A stretch of 64,000 bases of DNA, taken from positions 83,251 to 147,250 of the forward strand of contig NZ_JAAIJQ010000003.1 of assembly GCF_010820565.1 (NCBI RefSeq), in the 5' to 3' direction. The position numbers were made by a program, and so were the translations under genes. Source of the DNA: Thiorhodococcus minor (lineage in GTDB: Bacteria; Pseudomonadota; Gammaproteobacteria; Chromatiales; Chromatiaceae). Shown piece by piece: positions 42,909-52,245 of the stretch; position 1 is the stretch's first letter, and each line of letters starts with the position of its first letter. A model generated the notes under the pieces. It saw only the letters and a program-made list of their open reading frames with translations, had not been told where the DNA came from and did not search any database.

Positions 42909-43910
42909 ATGGACAAGATCCACCGCATCCAGGCGCTGGAACGGCTGCTCAAGCCACGCCGTACACCCATTCCCATGCGCGAGCTGATGAGCGCGCTGGA
43001 ATGCTCGGAATCCACGGCCCGCCGCCTTCTGCATTCCTACCGGGACGACTTCAATGCACCCCTGGTCTATGACCCCGAGCATCGCGGCTGGCGCCTCGAG
43101 CGACGTGGCGATGATGGCCCGACAGAGATCCCTGGCCTCTGGCTCACACCCGCGGACCTCCATGCCCTGCTCGCGGCCCGCGAGCTTCTGAGCCAGATCG
43201 AGCCCGGACTCCTCGGCGAGCAAACCGCCCGCATCACCGAGCGCATCGACCAGCTCCTTCACGACCGCGGACTGAGCGCCGGAGAGGCCGCAAAGCGCAT
43301 CCGGCTCATCGCCATCGGCGCGCGCCATTGCCAGAGCGGCACCTTCACCAGGGTCGCACACGCGCTCCTGCAGCGGCGTCGCCTCAGCATGCGCTATCGA
43401 CGTCGCGGCGCAGCCGACCCCAGCATCAGAGTCCACACAGCCGAGCCCCGCCAGGTCTCTCCGCAGCGCCTGACCTGGTACAGAGGCAACTGGTATCTCG
43501 AGGCCTGGTGCCACCGCGCGGACGCACCGCGCCGCTTCGCCGTCGAGCGCATCCAGGCCCCCAAGCTCACCGACCAGACCGCCATCGAGATGCCGGAAGA
43601 CCAGCTCGAGCAGGCCTTCTCCAGCGCCTTCGGCATCTTCACCGGACCAGCCACCCAGACCGCCGTCCTGCGCTTCACCCCAGAGCGCGCCCGCTGGGTC
43701 GCCGAGGAGACCTGGCACCCCGACCAAGCATCCGCCTGGCTGCCGGACGGCCGATTCGAGCTGCGCCTGCCCTACGGCCACGCGGAAGAGCTGCTGATGG
43801 ACATCCTCAAATACGGACCGGATTGCCAGGTGGTCGAGCCGACCGAGCTGCGACAGGCGGCAGCGGACCGACTACGGCAAGCACTTGCCCAGTACCAGGC
43901 CGATGGCTGA
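42909..43910 (+). CDS. WYL-domain transcriptional regulator next to the CRISPR-Cas locus
   Basis: This 333-residue protein has an N-terminal winged helix (KIHRIQALERLLKPRRTPIP, MRELMSALECSESTARRLLH) and a WYL domain with the signature TWYRGNWYLEAWCHRADAPR, plus a C-terminal WCX-like segment (AVLRFTPERARWVAEETWHP). WYL proteins often regulate CRISPR-Cas and other defence loci and sense nucleic-acid ligands. The ATG at 42909 starts MDKIHRIQ. It lies 574 bases upstream of csb1 on the same strand, so control of the cas operon is a reasonable inference. Confidence 0.88.
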   Translation: MDKIHRIQALERLLKPRRTPIPMRELMSALECSESTARRLLHSYRDDFNAPLVYDPEHRGWRLERRGDDGPTEIPGLWLTPADLHALLAARELLSQIEPGLLGEQTARITERIDQLLHDRGLSAGEAAKRIRLIAIGARHCQSGTFTRVAHALLQRRRLSMRYRRRGAADPSIRVHTAEPRQVSPQRLTWYRGNWYLEAWCHRADAPRRFAVERIQAPKLTDQTAIEMPEDQLEQAFSSAFGIFTGPATQTAVLRFTPERARWVAEETWHPDQASAWLPDGRFELRLPYGHAEELLMDILKYGPDCQVVEPTELRQAAADRLRQALAQYQADG

Positions 43911-44068
43911 GCCGACGAGCGGTCGTGCTTCGGGGAGGTCGCCTGGTCAGGTTTTGACAGGGCGAGCATGCAGAATTGAAGCCCAACCACCGTGCGCTGC
44001 CCTAGACGACCTGCGGCAAGAGACAAGAGCTAGCAAGGCTATGAGATCACCTCCGCAGGAGACCCCGG

Positions 44069-44254
44069 ATGCAAAACACTGACTGGAAGAAGATCGCCGC
44101 AGACTGGCGCAAGCTGTCGCCCGAAGAGAAACGGCGAATTCGCCTGGCTCGAATCCCGCGCAAGGTCGCGCGCAGCATGGCCTTCGCGGGCGACCCCGTC
44201 GACGAGACGATGCTGGAAGAGGAGCTGAGGCGTCTCCTGGAAGAACGGGCGTAG
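44069..44254 (+). CDS. Small basic/acidic hypothetical protein upstream of cas genes
   Basis: This 61-residue protein has no family I recognise. It is highly charged: an N-terminal DWKKIAADWRKLSPEEKRRI segment, a middle RIPRKVARSMAFAGDPVD and a C-terminal helix MLEEELRRLLEERA. It is predicted to be helical and cytosolic. AGGAG lies 8 bases before the ATG, supporting translation. It sits between the WYL regulator and csb1, 230 bases before csb1. Confidence 0.55.
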   Translation: MQNTDWKKIAADWRKLSPEEKRRIRLARIPRKVARSMAFAGDPVDETMLEEELRRLLEERA

Positions 44255-44337
44255 TATCCGGCTGGCCGCTCAGCGAGGTCCGATACGTGAACGCCCAGCC
44301 CGGCGCGGGCAGGAGAAGCGATAGACCTGGTGACGAG

Positions 44338-44450
44338 GCTCTGCTTAATGGTTCGCCTGGCGGCGCCAGCGCGTCGCGAAGCAGAACCTCGTCGCAAGGA
44401 TCACGCAGTTGGCAGTTGCGTGACCAGAAATCTTGGAAGCAGTTGACAGA
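44338..44450. repeat. Partial GTGACGCAGCT-family repeat element
   Basis: A diverged fragment includes GAAGCAGAACCTCGTCGCAA, GATCACGCAGTTGGCAGTTG and the CAGAAATCTTGGAAGCAGTT end, matching the last third of the element at 42.4 kb. It lies just upstream of csb1 and could carry or disturb its promoter. Confidence 0.55.
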
Positions 44451-44484
44451 TAGCCTTGAGGACGCAACGCGCATAGGAGCACCC

Positions 44485-45720
44485 ATGACTGGACTTACAC
44501 TCGAAACCATCCGTAGTGCACTCTCCGGCCACGCTGCGGCTTTTCGACGGACCACCAGCTACCAACCGTCGGGTGGCCCGGGCGACAAGATCTTTCCGCC
44601 AACCTACGACGGAGGGAAGTATGCAACCGAGCCGCGCATGATCGCCGGCAGCAAAGTCGACTGCGTCCTGCTGGATTCGGTGCAGTCGCAAGCGAACCGC
44701 ATGGAGGCGGCGCTTCTGGAGGCACATCGCGAGAAGCGCATCAACCTCCCCCTGGTCGTCGCCCGCTTCGACCAAGAGGCGCTCCTGAAGAAGTTCACAG
44801 TGACGAGTCTGGATGCTCCGCATCGCGTCGCGGACGCGATCTTCCGGGACAGCCGATTGGACGACGTGCTCTTCCGCCATTCCGAAAAAGGTCGCCTCCT
44901 GGACACGGCAGAGGTCCGGAATGCCACCGGGCTCTTCGGCTTGAATCCCACGGCCCTGGTATTCGGACTCTGGGATTCGACGGGGCCGCGCGGTGGAATG
45001 GGCGCCAAGTTCCAGCGAGCCTTGGTGTCGGAAATGGTGGGACTGGATGCGGTCGCGGGCGTGAAGACCAGCAGCCGGATCGACCCGGCGGCAATCTCTG
45101 CCGGTGTCACGATCTACGAAGCAGAAAACGAGCTTGGCTTCACACCGCTTGAAGCAGCCGCCATCAAAGACCGTAGCGGAAAGCCTCGCCTCTTCGATCG
45201 CGGGAAGAGCAGGCAAGGTAAGCCAGGCAATCCGTCGAAAGCCAACCACAGCAATGTAACTCCTTCCGTCGATGACGAAACCGGAGGCTTCACAATCAGT
45301 GAGGCTCGGCAAACGACTGTCCTCTCCCTAACATGCATCCGCCGCCTTTGCTTTCCGCTGAACGGCTCGCCCGATAGTGACCCGGCAGCCAACCTGGCCG
45401 CCCGCACCGCACTCGCCGCGCTAGGGCTTGCGGCGGCGACATTGTCCTACAGCCAGATGACAGACCTCAGGTCCCGCTGCCAGCTCTTCCCGGTCGAGGC
45501 TGGCCCCTGGCAGCTCTTGGACGAGCCTGGCGCCGAGCCCAAGAGCTTCTCGCTCACCCCCGAAGAAGCCATCCAGCTTCTCAACCGGGCCGTCGAGGAT
45601 GCGAAACGGGCGGATCTGCCCTGGGAAGGTGAGATCCTTCTGCAGCCCTCGGAAGAGCTGGTCGAGCTGGTACGACGCAGCCAGGAGCTGGCGGCGGCCA
45701 GCGGCGAAGGAGCCGACTGA
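44485..45720 (+). CDS. csb1: Type I-G CRISPR Cas7 backbone subunit (Csb1, GSU0053 family)
   Basis: This 411-residue protein is the Cas7 RNA-binding backbone of the type I-G (formerly I-U) effector complex. The family hallmark is clear: an N-terminal FPPTYDGGKYATEPRM, then VDCVLLDSVQSQANRMEAAL, and GLFGLNPTALVFGLWDSTGP with the following GGMGAKFQRALVSEMVG. The ATG at 44485 follows TAGGAGCACCC; the longer open frame lacks family sequence. Its stop shares a base with the csb2 start (TGATG), so translation is coupled. It opens the effector operon. Confidence 0.92.
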   Translation: MTGLTLETIRSALSGHAAAFRRTTSYQPSGGPGDKIFPPTYDGGKYATEPRMIAGSKVDCVLLDSVQSQANRMEAALLEAHREKRINLPLVVARFDQEALLKKFTVTSLDAPHRVADAIFRDSRLDDVLFRHSEKGRLLDTAEVRNATGLFGLNPTALVFGLWDSTGPRGGMGAKFQRALVSEMVGLDAVAGVKTSSRIDPAAISAGVTIYEAENELGFTPLEAAAIKDRSGKPRLFDRGKSRQGKPGNPSKANHSNVTPSVDDETGGFTISEARQTTVLSLTCIRRLCFPLNGSPDSDPAANLAARTALAALGLAAATLSYSQMTDLRSRCQLFPVEAGPWQLLDEPGAEPKSFSLTPEEAIQLLNRAVEDAKRADLPWEGEILLQPSEELVELVRRSQELAAASGEGAD

Positions 45721-47396
45721 TGCTCGCGCTGGGCATCCACTACCTCAACGGGTGGGCGATGGCCGCGGCGGGCGGCGCGAGCAAAAGCCACGCGGAATGG
45801 CCGCCGCACCCGGACAGGGTTTTCATGGCGATGGCCGCCGCCTGGCTCGAGACCGGGCGGGACCCGGACGAAGGCGCAGCGCTAGAGTGGCTGGAGTCCC
45901 TGGAGCCGCCCGGCATCTCCGCGACGGACGCCGAAGTCCGCACGGCTGGTTCCGACTGGCGCCTCCCGGTCAGCTATGTGCCGGTCAACGACGTGCGCGT
46001 CTCGAAGAAGGCCCCGGCCGTCTCCAGCCTCGGCAAGCTCCAAGACGCCGGGTTGAGCACATTGCCGGAGCATCGTCCGCGGCAGGCCCGCCACTTCCCC
46101 GTGGCCGTGCCGCACGAGCCCATCGTCCACTTGGTCTGGCCAGACGCGGACGCGGTTCAGCATCGAAAGGCCTTGCAGCGGCTCGCGCGCAAGGTCACGA
46201 ACATCGGCCACTCGGCTTCCCTGGCTCAGATGTGGCTGGAGCAAGAGCCCGTCGAGGCACGCTGGACGCCGACGGACAGCATTGCGCAGCACCGACTGCG
46301 GATTCCGAGTGCCGGGCGTTTGCGCTACCTGGTAGAGCGCTGCAATCGCGACGCCGCCGTGGCCTACGCCGACCTGCGCGCCCGCGTGCAATCGGCTAAG
46401 GGACGCCAGAAGAAGACACTCCAGACGGATCTGGAAACGCGCTTCGGGACCAGCGCCCCCGTCAGCCTGAGGCCCGAGCCCGGGCTCTGGCAAGGCTATG
46501 CGAAAGCACATCCCGAGGGCGCAGCCGACCTCCCAAGGGGGCTGTTCGACCCGAGGCTCGTCGTCCTTACGCTGCGCGGCCACCGGCTGCCCCTGCCCGC
46601 CGCGCTCAAGCTGACCAACGCCGCGCGCTGCACGCTGCTCAAGGCAGTCGCGGAGCTGAACGGTCAGTCACAGACAGCGGTTTGCGAGGGTGGAACGGAC
46701 CAGGCCGCCGCCCTTGTCCGCGCCTTCGATTACCCGGAATGGCTCTCGGGGCATCGCCTGGACGGCCGCGCAAGCTCGCAGCCGCACATCGCCTTCGCAC
46801 CGCTCCCCTTCGTAGATGCAAAGCACGCCGATGGCAGAATCATGGGGCTGGCCCTGATCCTGCCGAGGCGGATTCCGGCGGGCGAAGTAGGACGCTGGTT
46901 GGAGCCCTGGCTGCGTGACGACTCCGGACTCCCCCGCGACATCCGACTGTTCGACGGCCAATGGGTCGAGACCCGTACAACGCTAGAGACACGCGAGGAC
47001 GTGCCCTGGAATCTGCGGCCTGAGACCTGGACCGCGCCCGGCCGGGGCGCAACGCGCTGGGCAAGCGTCACACCGGTGGTCCTGGACCGACATTTCAAGG
47101 GCGCGGACAAGTGGCGCAAGGCCGCGGAGTCCATCAAGGATGCCTGTAGGCGCATCGACCTACCGCCTCCGGACCATGTCGAGCTGCGCCCGACCTCATG
47201 GGTCCGCGGCGTGCCGCGCGCGAATGAATTCCCCTACCTCTCGCGCAAGTCGGACGGCGGACGCATGCATCACGCGCACGCAGTCCTGCAGTTCGATCAG
47301 CCCGTCGTCGGCCCCGTGCTGATCGGAGCCGGACGCTTCAGAGGCTATGGACTCTGCCGCCCTCTACGAGACCGCGATTCTCAATCGACGGAGTAA
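45720..47396 (+). CDS. csb2: Type I-G Cas5-Cas6 fusion (Csb2, GSU0054 family)
   Basis: This 558-residue protein fuses a Cas5-like N-terminal half (MLALGIHYLNGWAMAAAGG, HAEWPPHPDRVFMAMAAAWL) to a Cas6-like C-terminal half, which processes pre-crRNA. The C terminus has the glycine-rich loop GAGRFRGYGLCRPL, typical of Cas6 RAMP folds, and a nearby His-rich MHHAHAVLQF that may include the catalytic histidine. It overlaps csb1 by one base and ends six bases before cas3. It is expected to cut the repeats of the large array downstream and stay bound to the crRNA. Confidence 0.9.
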   Translation: MLALGIHYLNGWAMAAAGGASKSHAEWPPHPDRVFMAMAAAWLETGRDPDEGAALEWLESLEPPGISATDAEVRTAGSDWRLPVSYVPVNDVRVSKKAPAVSSLGKLQDAGLSTLPEHRPRQARHFPVAVPHEPIVHLVWPDADAVQHRKALQRLARKVTNIGHSASLAQMWLEQEPVEARWTPTDSIAQHRLRIPSAGRLRYLVERCNRDAAVAYADLRARVQSAKGRQKKTLQTDLETRFGTSAPVSLRPEPGLWQGYAKAHPEGAADLPRGLFDPRLVVLTLRGHRLPLPAALKLTNAARCTLLKAVAELNGQSQTAVCEGGTDQAAALVRAFDYPEWLSGHRLDGRASSQPHIAFAPLPFVDAKHADGRIMGLALILPRRIPAGEVGRWLEPWLRDDSGLPRDIRLFDGQWVETRTTLETREDVPWNLRPETWTAPGRGATRWASVTPVVLDRHFKGADKWRKAAESIKDACRRIDLPPPDHVELRPTSWVRGVPRANEFPYLSRKSDGGRMHHAHAVLQFDQPVVGPVLIGAGRFRGYGLCRPLRDRDSQSTE

Positions 47397-47402
47397 AGCG
47401 CC

Positions 47403-50400
47403 ATGGATGCAAGCCTGACCAATGGATTCGCCGCGTTCTTCGAAGCCGTTTGGGACAAGCGGCCCTTCGCCTGGCAGACGGCCCTTGCCGAGCGCGTTCT
47501 CACCAACGACGCGTCGCCCTGGCCACAGTCGATCGCCTTGCCGACGGCGGCGGGGAAGACCGCCTGTATCGACATTGCCGTATTCGCCCTCGCGGCCCAA
47601 GCTGCAGGTCTCGGGGCCGAGCAGCCGCTCACGGCCCCGCGACGCATCTTCTTCGTCGTGGATCGACGTGTCATCGTGGACGAAGCCTTCGACCGCGCGC
47701 GAAAGCTGGCCGCTGCGCTCCGAAGCCCCAAGACCCCCATCGTCGCGCAGGTCGCGGAAAGCCTGCGAGCCCTCGCCAGCGGCCCCGGCGGCTCGAATCA
47801 AGCCCCCTCGCCGCTCGAAGTCTTCGAGCTACGCGGCGGCATGTATCGCTCCGAAGCCTGGGCGCGCAGTCCATTGCAGCCCCTGGTCGTCGCCTCGACC
47901 GTCGATCAGCTCGGCTCAAGGCTGCTATTTCGCGCCTATGGTCGCGGCTCCGGCATGTGGCCGGTCTATGCGGGATTGACCGGCAACGATAGCTTGATCC
48001 TGCTCGACGAGGCCCACTGCGCCCGCCCCTTCCTGCAAACCCTAAGGGCCGTCGCCAAGTATCGGACCTGGGCCGAGGCTCAATTGCGGACACCCTTCTA
48101 TCCTGTCGTCCTGTCCGCGACGCCTCCGGGGAAGGCCGCAGACGACACCTTTCGGGATACGTCGGAGCAGCCGAGAGATCCGGAGCATCCCCTCGGCAGA
48201 CGCCAGCTCGCCCGCAAACCCACCCGCCTGATCCAATCCAGCGCTTCCGGCAAGACGGCCTTCAAGCGCTTGGCCAAAGAGCTAGCGGCCCAGGCACTGG
48301 AATTGGCGACCGGACCGCGCAAGGCCATCGTCGTCTTCGTGAATCGCGTCGCCACCGCCCGCGAGACCCACCGCCTGCTGCAAGACTTCTGCAAGAAGCA
48401 CGGCGGCGAGGCCATCCTGCTGACCGGGCGCATGCGACCGCTCGACCGTGATCGGGTGCTCGGCGAGAAGCTGAGGGTATTGACCTCCGCGGCGGCTCCC
48501 GAGCGCTCATTCACGAAGCCGGTCTTCGTCGTCGCGACGCAAACGCTCGAGGTCGGCGCCGACCTAGACTTCGATGCCCTGGTCTCCGAATGCGCGAGTC
48601 TCGATGCCCTGCGCCAGCGCTTCGGCCGCCTCAACCGGATGGGACGCGAGCTCGCCGGGCGAGACGCATCGGGCTGTCCGCTCGGCGCCGAGGCCGTCAT
48701 CCTGGTGCGCGAGGATCAAGCCAAGTCAGACGCGGAAGATCCTGTCTATGGCGCTGCCATTGCCAAGACGTGGAGCACGCTGGAGAGCCTGGCGGGTGAG
48801 GCAGGCGTCTTGGATTTCGGCATCGCCCACTTGGACGCCGAAGCACTCATGGGCAACGAGGGCGAAGGACTGAATGCGCCCGCACCTGACGCGCCCGTTC
48901 TGCTGCCGAGCCACTTAGACGCCTGGGTCCAGACCAGCCCGGAGCCGACGCCAGTCCCGGAGGTCGCGCTCTTCCTGCACGGAACGGATCGCGGCACGGC
49001 GGACGTGCGCGTCTGCTGGCGAGCGGATCTCTCGCTGGACTCTGAGAGCGCCCAGCGCCAAGCGAGAGACGCCCTTATCCTCTGCCCCCCTTCCGTGGCG
49101 GAATCCCTCCCAGTTCCAATCGGCGTCATGCGGCACTGGCTGGACGGCGAGGACGACGACGACAGCTCGGACATCGAAGGCGCGAATCCAGATCTGGCCG
49201 CCGGGTCCGGCCAGAGCCGCCCTATGGGCAGACGCGCGCTGAGGTGGCTTGGCCGACGGGAGCCAGAGCCCGCCGAGATCATGAAGCAGGGCGCGACTCT
49301 GCGGCCCGGGGACGTCCTAGTGATCCCAAGCGCGCTTGACGGGCGCAAGATGCTCGGGCAGGTGCCTGACGAGGACGCCGAGCATGTGTCCCTGGACCTC
49401 GGCGACCAAGCCCACTTGCGCGCACGCGCGAAGGCGCTGCTGCGACTACACCCGGCGCTCGTCCGCGCCTGGCCCGACGAATACACGGCCAAGGCGGCGA
49501 TGATGCAGCTTCTGGAGCAGCCTGAAGAGGAGATGGAGGAGGATCCGGATGGCTTCCTCGACGACCTCGTTTCGGTTCTCTCAGCCCTGGCTGAGCAGGA
49601 GCCGGCGTCGGGCTGGCAGTGGCTGCAAGACGCAGCGGCCCATTTCACCAAGCTCAAGCGCCGCGAGCTGAGACGCGCCCTGCTGCGCCATCCGGATCGC
49701 GGAGTCGTCCTGAATGGCCGCCGGCTATTGCCGGCATACATGGGCGAGGCCGAGCGCTTCACTGACGAGGACGACGCCATCGCGTCCAGCACGCGAGCCG
49801 TCCCCTTGCTACCGGAGCCGGAGGAGCTCGAGGCTGAGCCCAAGGCGCACCTCGCCGGGGTCGCCGTCTACGCCCGCCGCTTCGCGGCTGGCTGCCAGCT
49901 CCCGGCCGCACTGGTCGAAGCCATCGAGCGGGCCGGCCTGCTACACGACCTCGGCAAGGCCGACCCGCGGTTTCAGGCACTGCTGCACAACGGCAATCCG
50001 TGGATCAAAGGCGTGCTGCTCGCCAAGTCCGGAGAGCTACCGCAGAGCGGCCAAGCGTTCGAGCAGGCCCGCCTGGCCTCCGGGTATCCCAAGGGCAGCC
50101 GGCATGAGCTGCTGTCGGTTCGGCTGGCGGAGTCGGCCGAGGGTGCCTTGTTGCCGGCTCCGGACGATCCGCTCCGCAGCCTGATACTGCACCTCATTGC
50201 CAGCCATCATGGCCATTGCCGGCCATTCGCCCCGGTGGTCCCTGACCCGGACCCACCAATCATCGAGGTCGAGCTACTCGGACATCGGCTGACATACGAC
50301 GGCCCCACTGGGCTGGAGCGCCTGGAATCCGGAGTCGCCGAGCGCTTCTGGCTGCAGACGCGCCGGTACGGCTGGTGGGGATCCGCCTGGCTGGAGGCCA

Positions 50401-50450
50401 TTCTGCGCCTGGCCGACCATCGACGCAGCGAAACGGAGGCACTGACATGA
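47403..50450 (+). CDS. cas3: Type I-G CRISPR helicase-nuclease Cas3 with C-terminal HD domain
   Basis: This 1015-residue protein unwinds and degrades target DNA. The helicase comes first: Walker A PTAAGKT (47-53), DEAH in LILLDEAHCARPF (about 200), VLSATPPG, and motif VI LRQRFGRLNRMGR. The HD nuclease is at the C terminus (LLHDLGKADPRFQALLHNG near residue 847, then LIASHHGHCRPF). This order, helicase then HD, is the reverse of most Cas3 proteins and is characteristic of the GSU0051/I-G group. The stop overlaps the csb3 start (ATGA). Confidence 0.95.
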   Translation: MDASLTNGFAAFFEAVWDKRPFAWQTALAERVLTNDASPWPQSIALPTAAGKTACIDIAVFALAAQAAGLGAEQPLTAPRRIFFVVDRRVIVDEAFDRARKLAAALRSPKTPIVAQVAESLRALASGPGGSNQAPSPLEVFELRGGMYRSEAWARSPLQPLVVASTVDQLGSRLLFRAYGRGSGMWPVYAGLTGNDSLILLDEAHCARPFLQTLRAVAKYRTWAEAQLRTPFYPVVLSATPPGKAADDTFRDTSEQPRDPEHPLGRRQLARKPTRLIQSSASGKTAFKRLAKELAAQALELATGPRKAIVVFVNRVATARETHRLLQDFCKKHGGEAILLTGRMRPLDRDRVLGEKLRVLTSAAAPERSFTKPVFVVATQTLEVGADLDFDALVSECASLDALRQRFGRLNRMGRELAGRDASGCPLGAEAVILVREDQAKSDAEDPVYGAAIAKTWSTLESLAGEAGVLDFGIAHLDAEALMGNEGEGLNAPAPDAPVLLPSHLDAWVQTSPEPTPVPEVALFLHGTDRGTADVRVCWRADLSLDSESAQRQARDALILCPPSVAESLPVPIGVMRHWLDGEDDDDSSDIEGANPDLAAGSGQSRPMGRRALRWLGRREPEPAEIMKQGATLRPGDVLVIPSALDGRKMLGQVPDEDAEHVSLDLGDQAHLRARAKALLRLHPALVRAWPDEYTAKAAMMQLLEQPEEEMEEDPDGFLDDLVSVLSALAEQEPASGWQWLQDAAAHFTKLKRRELRRALLRHPDRGVVLNGRRLLPAYMGEAERFTDEDDAIASSTRAVPLLPEPEELEAEPKAHLAGVAVYARRFAAGCQLPAALVEAIERAGLLHDLGKADPRFQALLHNGNPWIKGVLLAKSGELPQSGQAFEQARLASGYPKGSRHELLSVRLAESAEGALLPAPDDPLRSLILHLIASHHGHCRPFAPVVPDPDPPIIEVELLGHRLTYDGPTGLERLESGVAERFWLQTRRYGWWGSAWLEAILRLADHRRSETEALT

Positions 50451-51388
50451 CAGGATTCGACCTGGATGGAATCCATGGCAGCAATCCGCTCGGATTCATG
50501 GCCGCGCTCGGGACGGTCGCCGCCTGCGACCGCTCCTTCCCGCACGACGCAGCCAGGCTCTCCTGGCACCAAAGCCAGGGCGCTTGGCGACCGACCTTGA
50601 GTCTCGATCGACCCTTGACCCGAGAGGACTTGCTTGCCGGCCTGGACGCCCAGCTGAAGACCCTGTCCGCAAACCCCGCGGTCAACCTGGGAGACAACCT
50701 GAGTCTCGACTGCGCGGACTTCAGGCAGAAGGCCGTGCTGGCCCAGCAGAGTGCCACGCCAGAGCAGCGAGACTTCGCCGATTTCATGGCCGCCTTCGGG
50801 AGCGAGAGCGTTCAATCCAAGCTGAACGGCAAACCGACCGGGAAGATCGCGGACACAGCCTTTCGGACCATGAACGGCTCGGGGCACCAGCATTTCCTGG
50901 GCTCCATCCGCACCTTCATCGAGGACACGAAAGTCGAGCATCTAGAAAAGGCGCTCTTCCATGCGTGGCGCTACGACGATCCAGTCGAAAAGCACACCAT
51001 GCGCTGGGACCCAATGGACGACGTGCGCTATGCCTTACGTTGGCAAAATCCGAGCGGCGACCGCGAGCGCAAGCAAACAGGGAGCGTATGGGGTGCAAAC
51101 CGCCTGGCGATCGAGGCGCTTCCGCTGTTTCCGACAGCTCCGCGGCACACCGCCCTGGAAACGACCGGCTTCCGCGCCCGGCGGGGAAGCGGGACCCTCT
51201 GGACATGGCCAATTTGGGAAGGCGATCTGACGGTCGATACCATCCGGTCCGTGCTGGCACTCGCGGAGCTTCAAGCCAGCGAGCCGAACCGTGACGGGCT
51301 GGTGCGCCACGGAATCGTAGAAGTCTTTCGCTGCAAGCGGATTACACAGGGCAAGTTCCGCAATTTCGGGATGGCTATACCTGTATGA
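50447..51388 (+). CDS. csb3: Type I-G Cas8-like subunit (Csb3, GSU0052 family)
   Basis: This 313-residue protein ends the effector operon. It begins FDLDGIHGSNPLGFMAALGT, a motif shared by the small Cas8-like proteins of I-G loci, and continues with LSWHQSQGAWRPTL and a C-terminal half rich in Trp/Arg (KHTMRWDPMDDVRYALRW; WGANRLAIEALPLF). No large Csx17 gene is present, so this is the Csb3-bearing variant of subtype I-G. It probably recognises the PAM and recruits Cas3. Family assignment rests on position and the N-terminal motif. Confidence 0.78.
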   Translation: MTGFDLDGIHGSNPLGFMAALGTVAACDRSFPHDAARLSWHQSQGAWRPTLSLDRPLTREDLLAGLDAQLKTLSANPAVNLGDNLSLDCADFRQKAVLAQQSATPEQRDFADFMAAFGSESVQSKLNGKPTGKIADTAFRTMNGSGHQHFLGSIRTFIEDTKVEHLEKALFHAWRYDDPVEKHTMRWDPMDDVRYALRWQNPSGDRERKQTGSVWGANRLAIEALPLFPTAPRHTALETTGFRARRGSGTLWTWPIWEGDLTVDTIRSVLALAELQASEPNRDGLVRHGIVEVFRCKRITQGKFRNFGMAIPV

Positions 51389-51476
51389 AGGGGCTATTGG
51401 AGACGCAGCCCCAGCGCGACGGCAAGCTTGCAGCTAGGCACCACTCTCGTCGAGACCAGATCAAGCAGCGCACGAG

Positions 51477-51821
51477 CTAAGCCGCCGCCTTCGCCACCAG
51501 CTGCACCCGCACTTCGTCATAGGGCAGGTGCAGCTTGCCATCCTCGGTCTTGTCGATGAGTCCGCAGTTGGCAAGTAGCTGAGTGTCCGTGTGCACGCCC
51601 TTCACGTCTCGCCCGACCCGTCGCGCCAGCTCGCGCACGCCGAGCGGACCGGCGCCCGTGAGCGCCTTGAGGATGGCCCAGCGATTGGCCGTGAGGATGG
51701 AGAGCAGCCGCTCCTCGCTGCGGAAACTATAGGAACAGCCTTGGGGCTCGCCCCGAAAGGCGGCCTTCATGCTGTCTTTGACCGAATCCAAGTCGGCCAC
51801 GTCGATGGTGAGTGTCGTCAT
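51477..51821 (-). CDS. HTH antitoxin, TumA-like (HVO_A0114 family)
   Basis: This 114-residue protein has a winged helix-turn-helix (RWAILKALTGAGPLGVRELA, RRVGRDVKGVHTDTQLLANC). Its N-terminal extension (TLTIDVADLDSVKDSMKAAF) is typical of HVO_A0114-type DNA-binding proteins paired with TumE-type toxins. It is the second gene of a two-gene operon read against the cas genes, 10 bases after the toxin. It is the likely antitoxin and autorepressor. Confidence 0.78.
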   Translation of the reverse strand: MTTLTIDVADLDSVKDSMKAAFRGEPQGCSYSFRSEERLLSILTANRWAILKALTGAGPLGVRELARRVGRDVKGVHTDTQLLANCGLIDKTEDGKLHLPYDEVRVQLVAKAAA

Positions 51822-51831
51822 CTCGGTCTCC

Positions 51832-52245
51832 TCAAGCCTGGCTCACGTCCGCCCAGAAGTCGTCGATCAGTTGGTCGAGATCCGCGAAACGCAATGGGGC
51901 TTCCCGACCACCAATGTGCTTGTGATCGCCCTTGCCGGCCTCGTTGTCATAGCGCAGCACGCAAACCCCATCCACGACGAGGGCCAAGCGATACTTGAAG
52001 GGATGCGCGCAGCCAGCCAGCGGCACGGGGAGCTTCCAAATGGACACATCCGCGAAACGATCGTCAGCCAGATCGAAGCGCCGCTTTTGAATGAGCTCAG
52101 CCTTCGTGTGGCCACCGTAGCAAGGCCCCAAAGCGTTGTAAATACGACAACACCAAGCGGTTCGAATGGGGGCGCGCGCAGAATCATCGGATCCAGGGAT
52201 TCGGCTAAGGCGATTTCCGAGAAGCCGCTTACCAGTCGCCCGCAA
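51832..52245 (-). CDS. TumE-like toxin (DUF6516 family) between cas modules
   Basis: The conserved part starts at about 52107 (TKAELIQKRRFDLADDRFAD) and includes VSIWKLPVPL, FKYRLALVVDGVCVLRYDNE and AGKGDHKHIGG...DQLIDDFWADV, the hallmark of the TumE/DUF6516 toxin family. I give the longest ATG frame (52245), but its first 45 residues look unlike the family. A TTG at 52131 is a better candidate start, giving 99 residues. The ATG at 52245 lies inside a MITE-like element, which may have displaced the original upstream sequence. The pair sits between the effector and adaptation genes of the I-G locus, on the opposite strand. Confidence 0.75.
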   Translation of the reverse strand: MRATGKRLLGNRLSRIPGSDDSARAPIRTAWCCRIYNALGPCYGGHTKAELIQKRRFDLADDRFADVSIWKLPVPLAGCAHPFKYRLALVVDGVCVLRYDNEAGKGDHKHIGGREAPLRFADLDQLIDDFWADVSQA

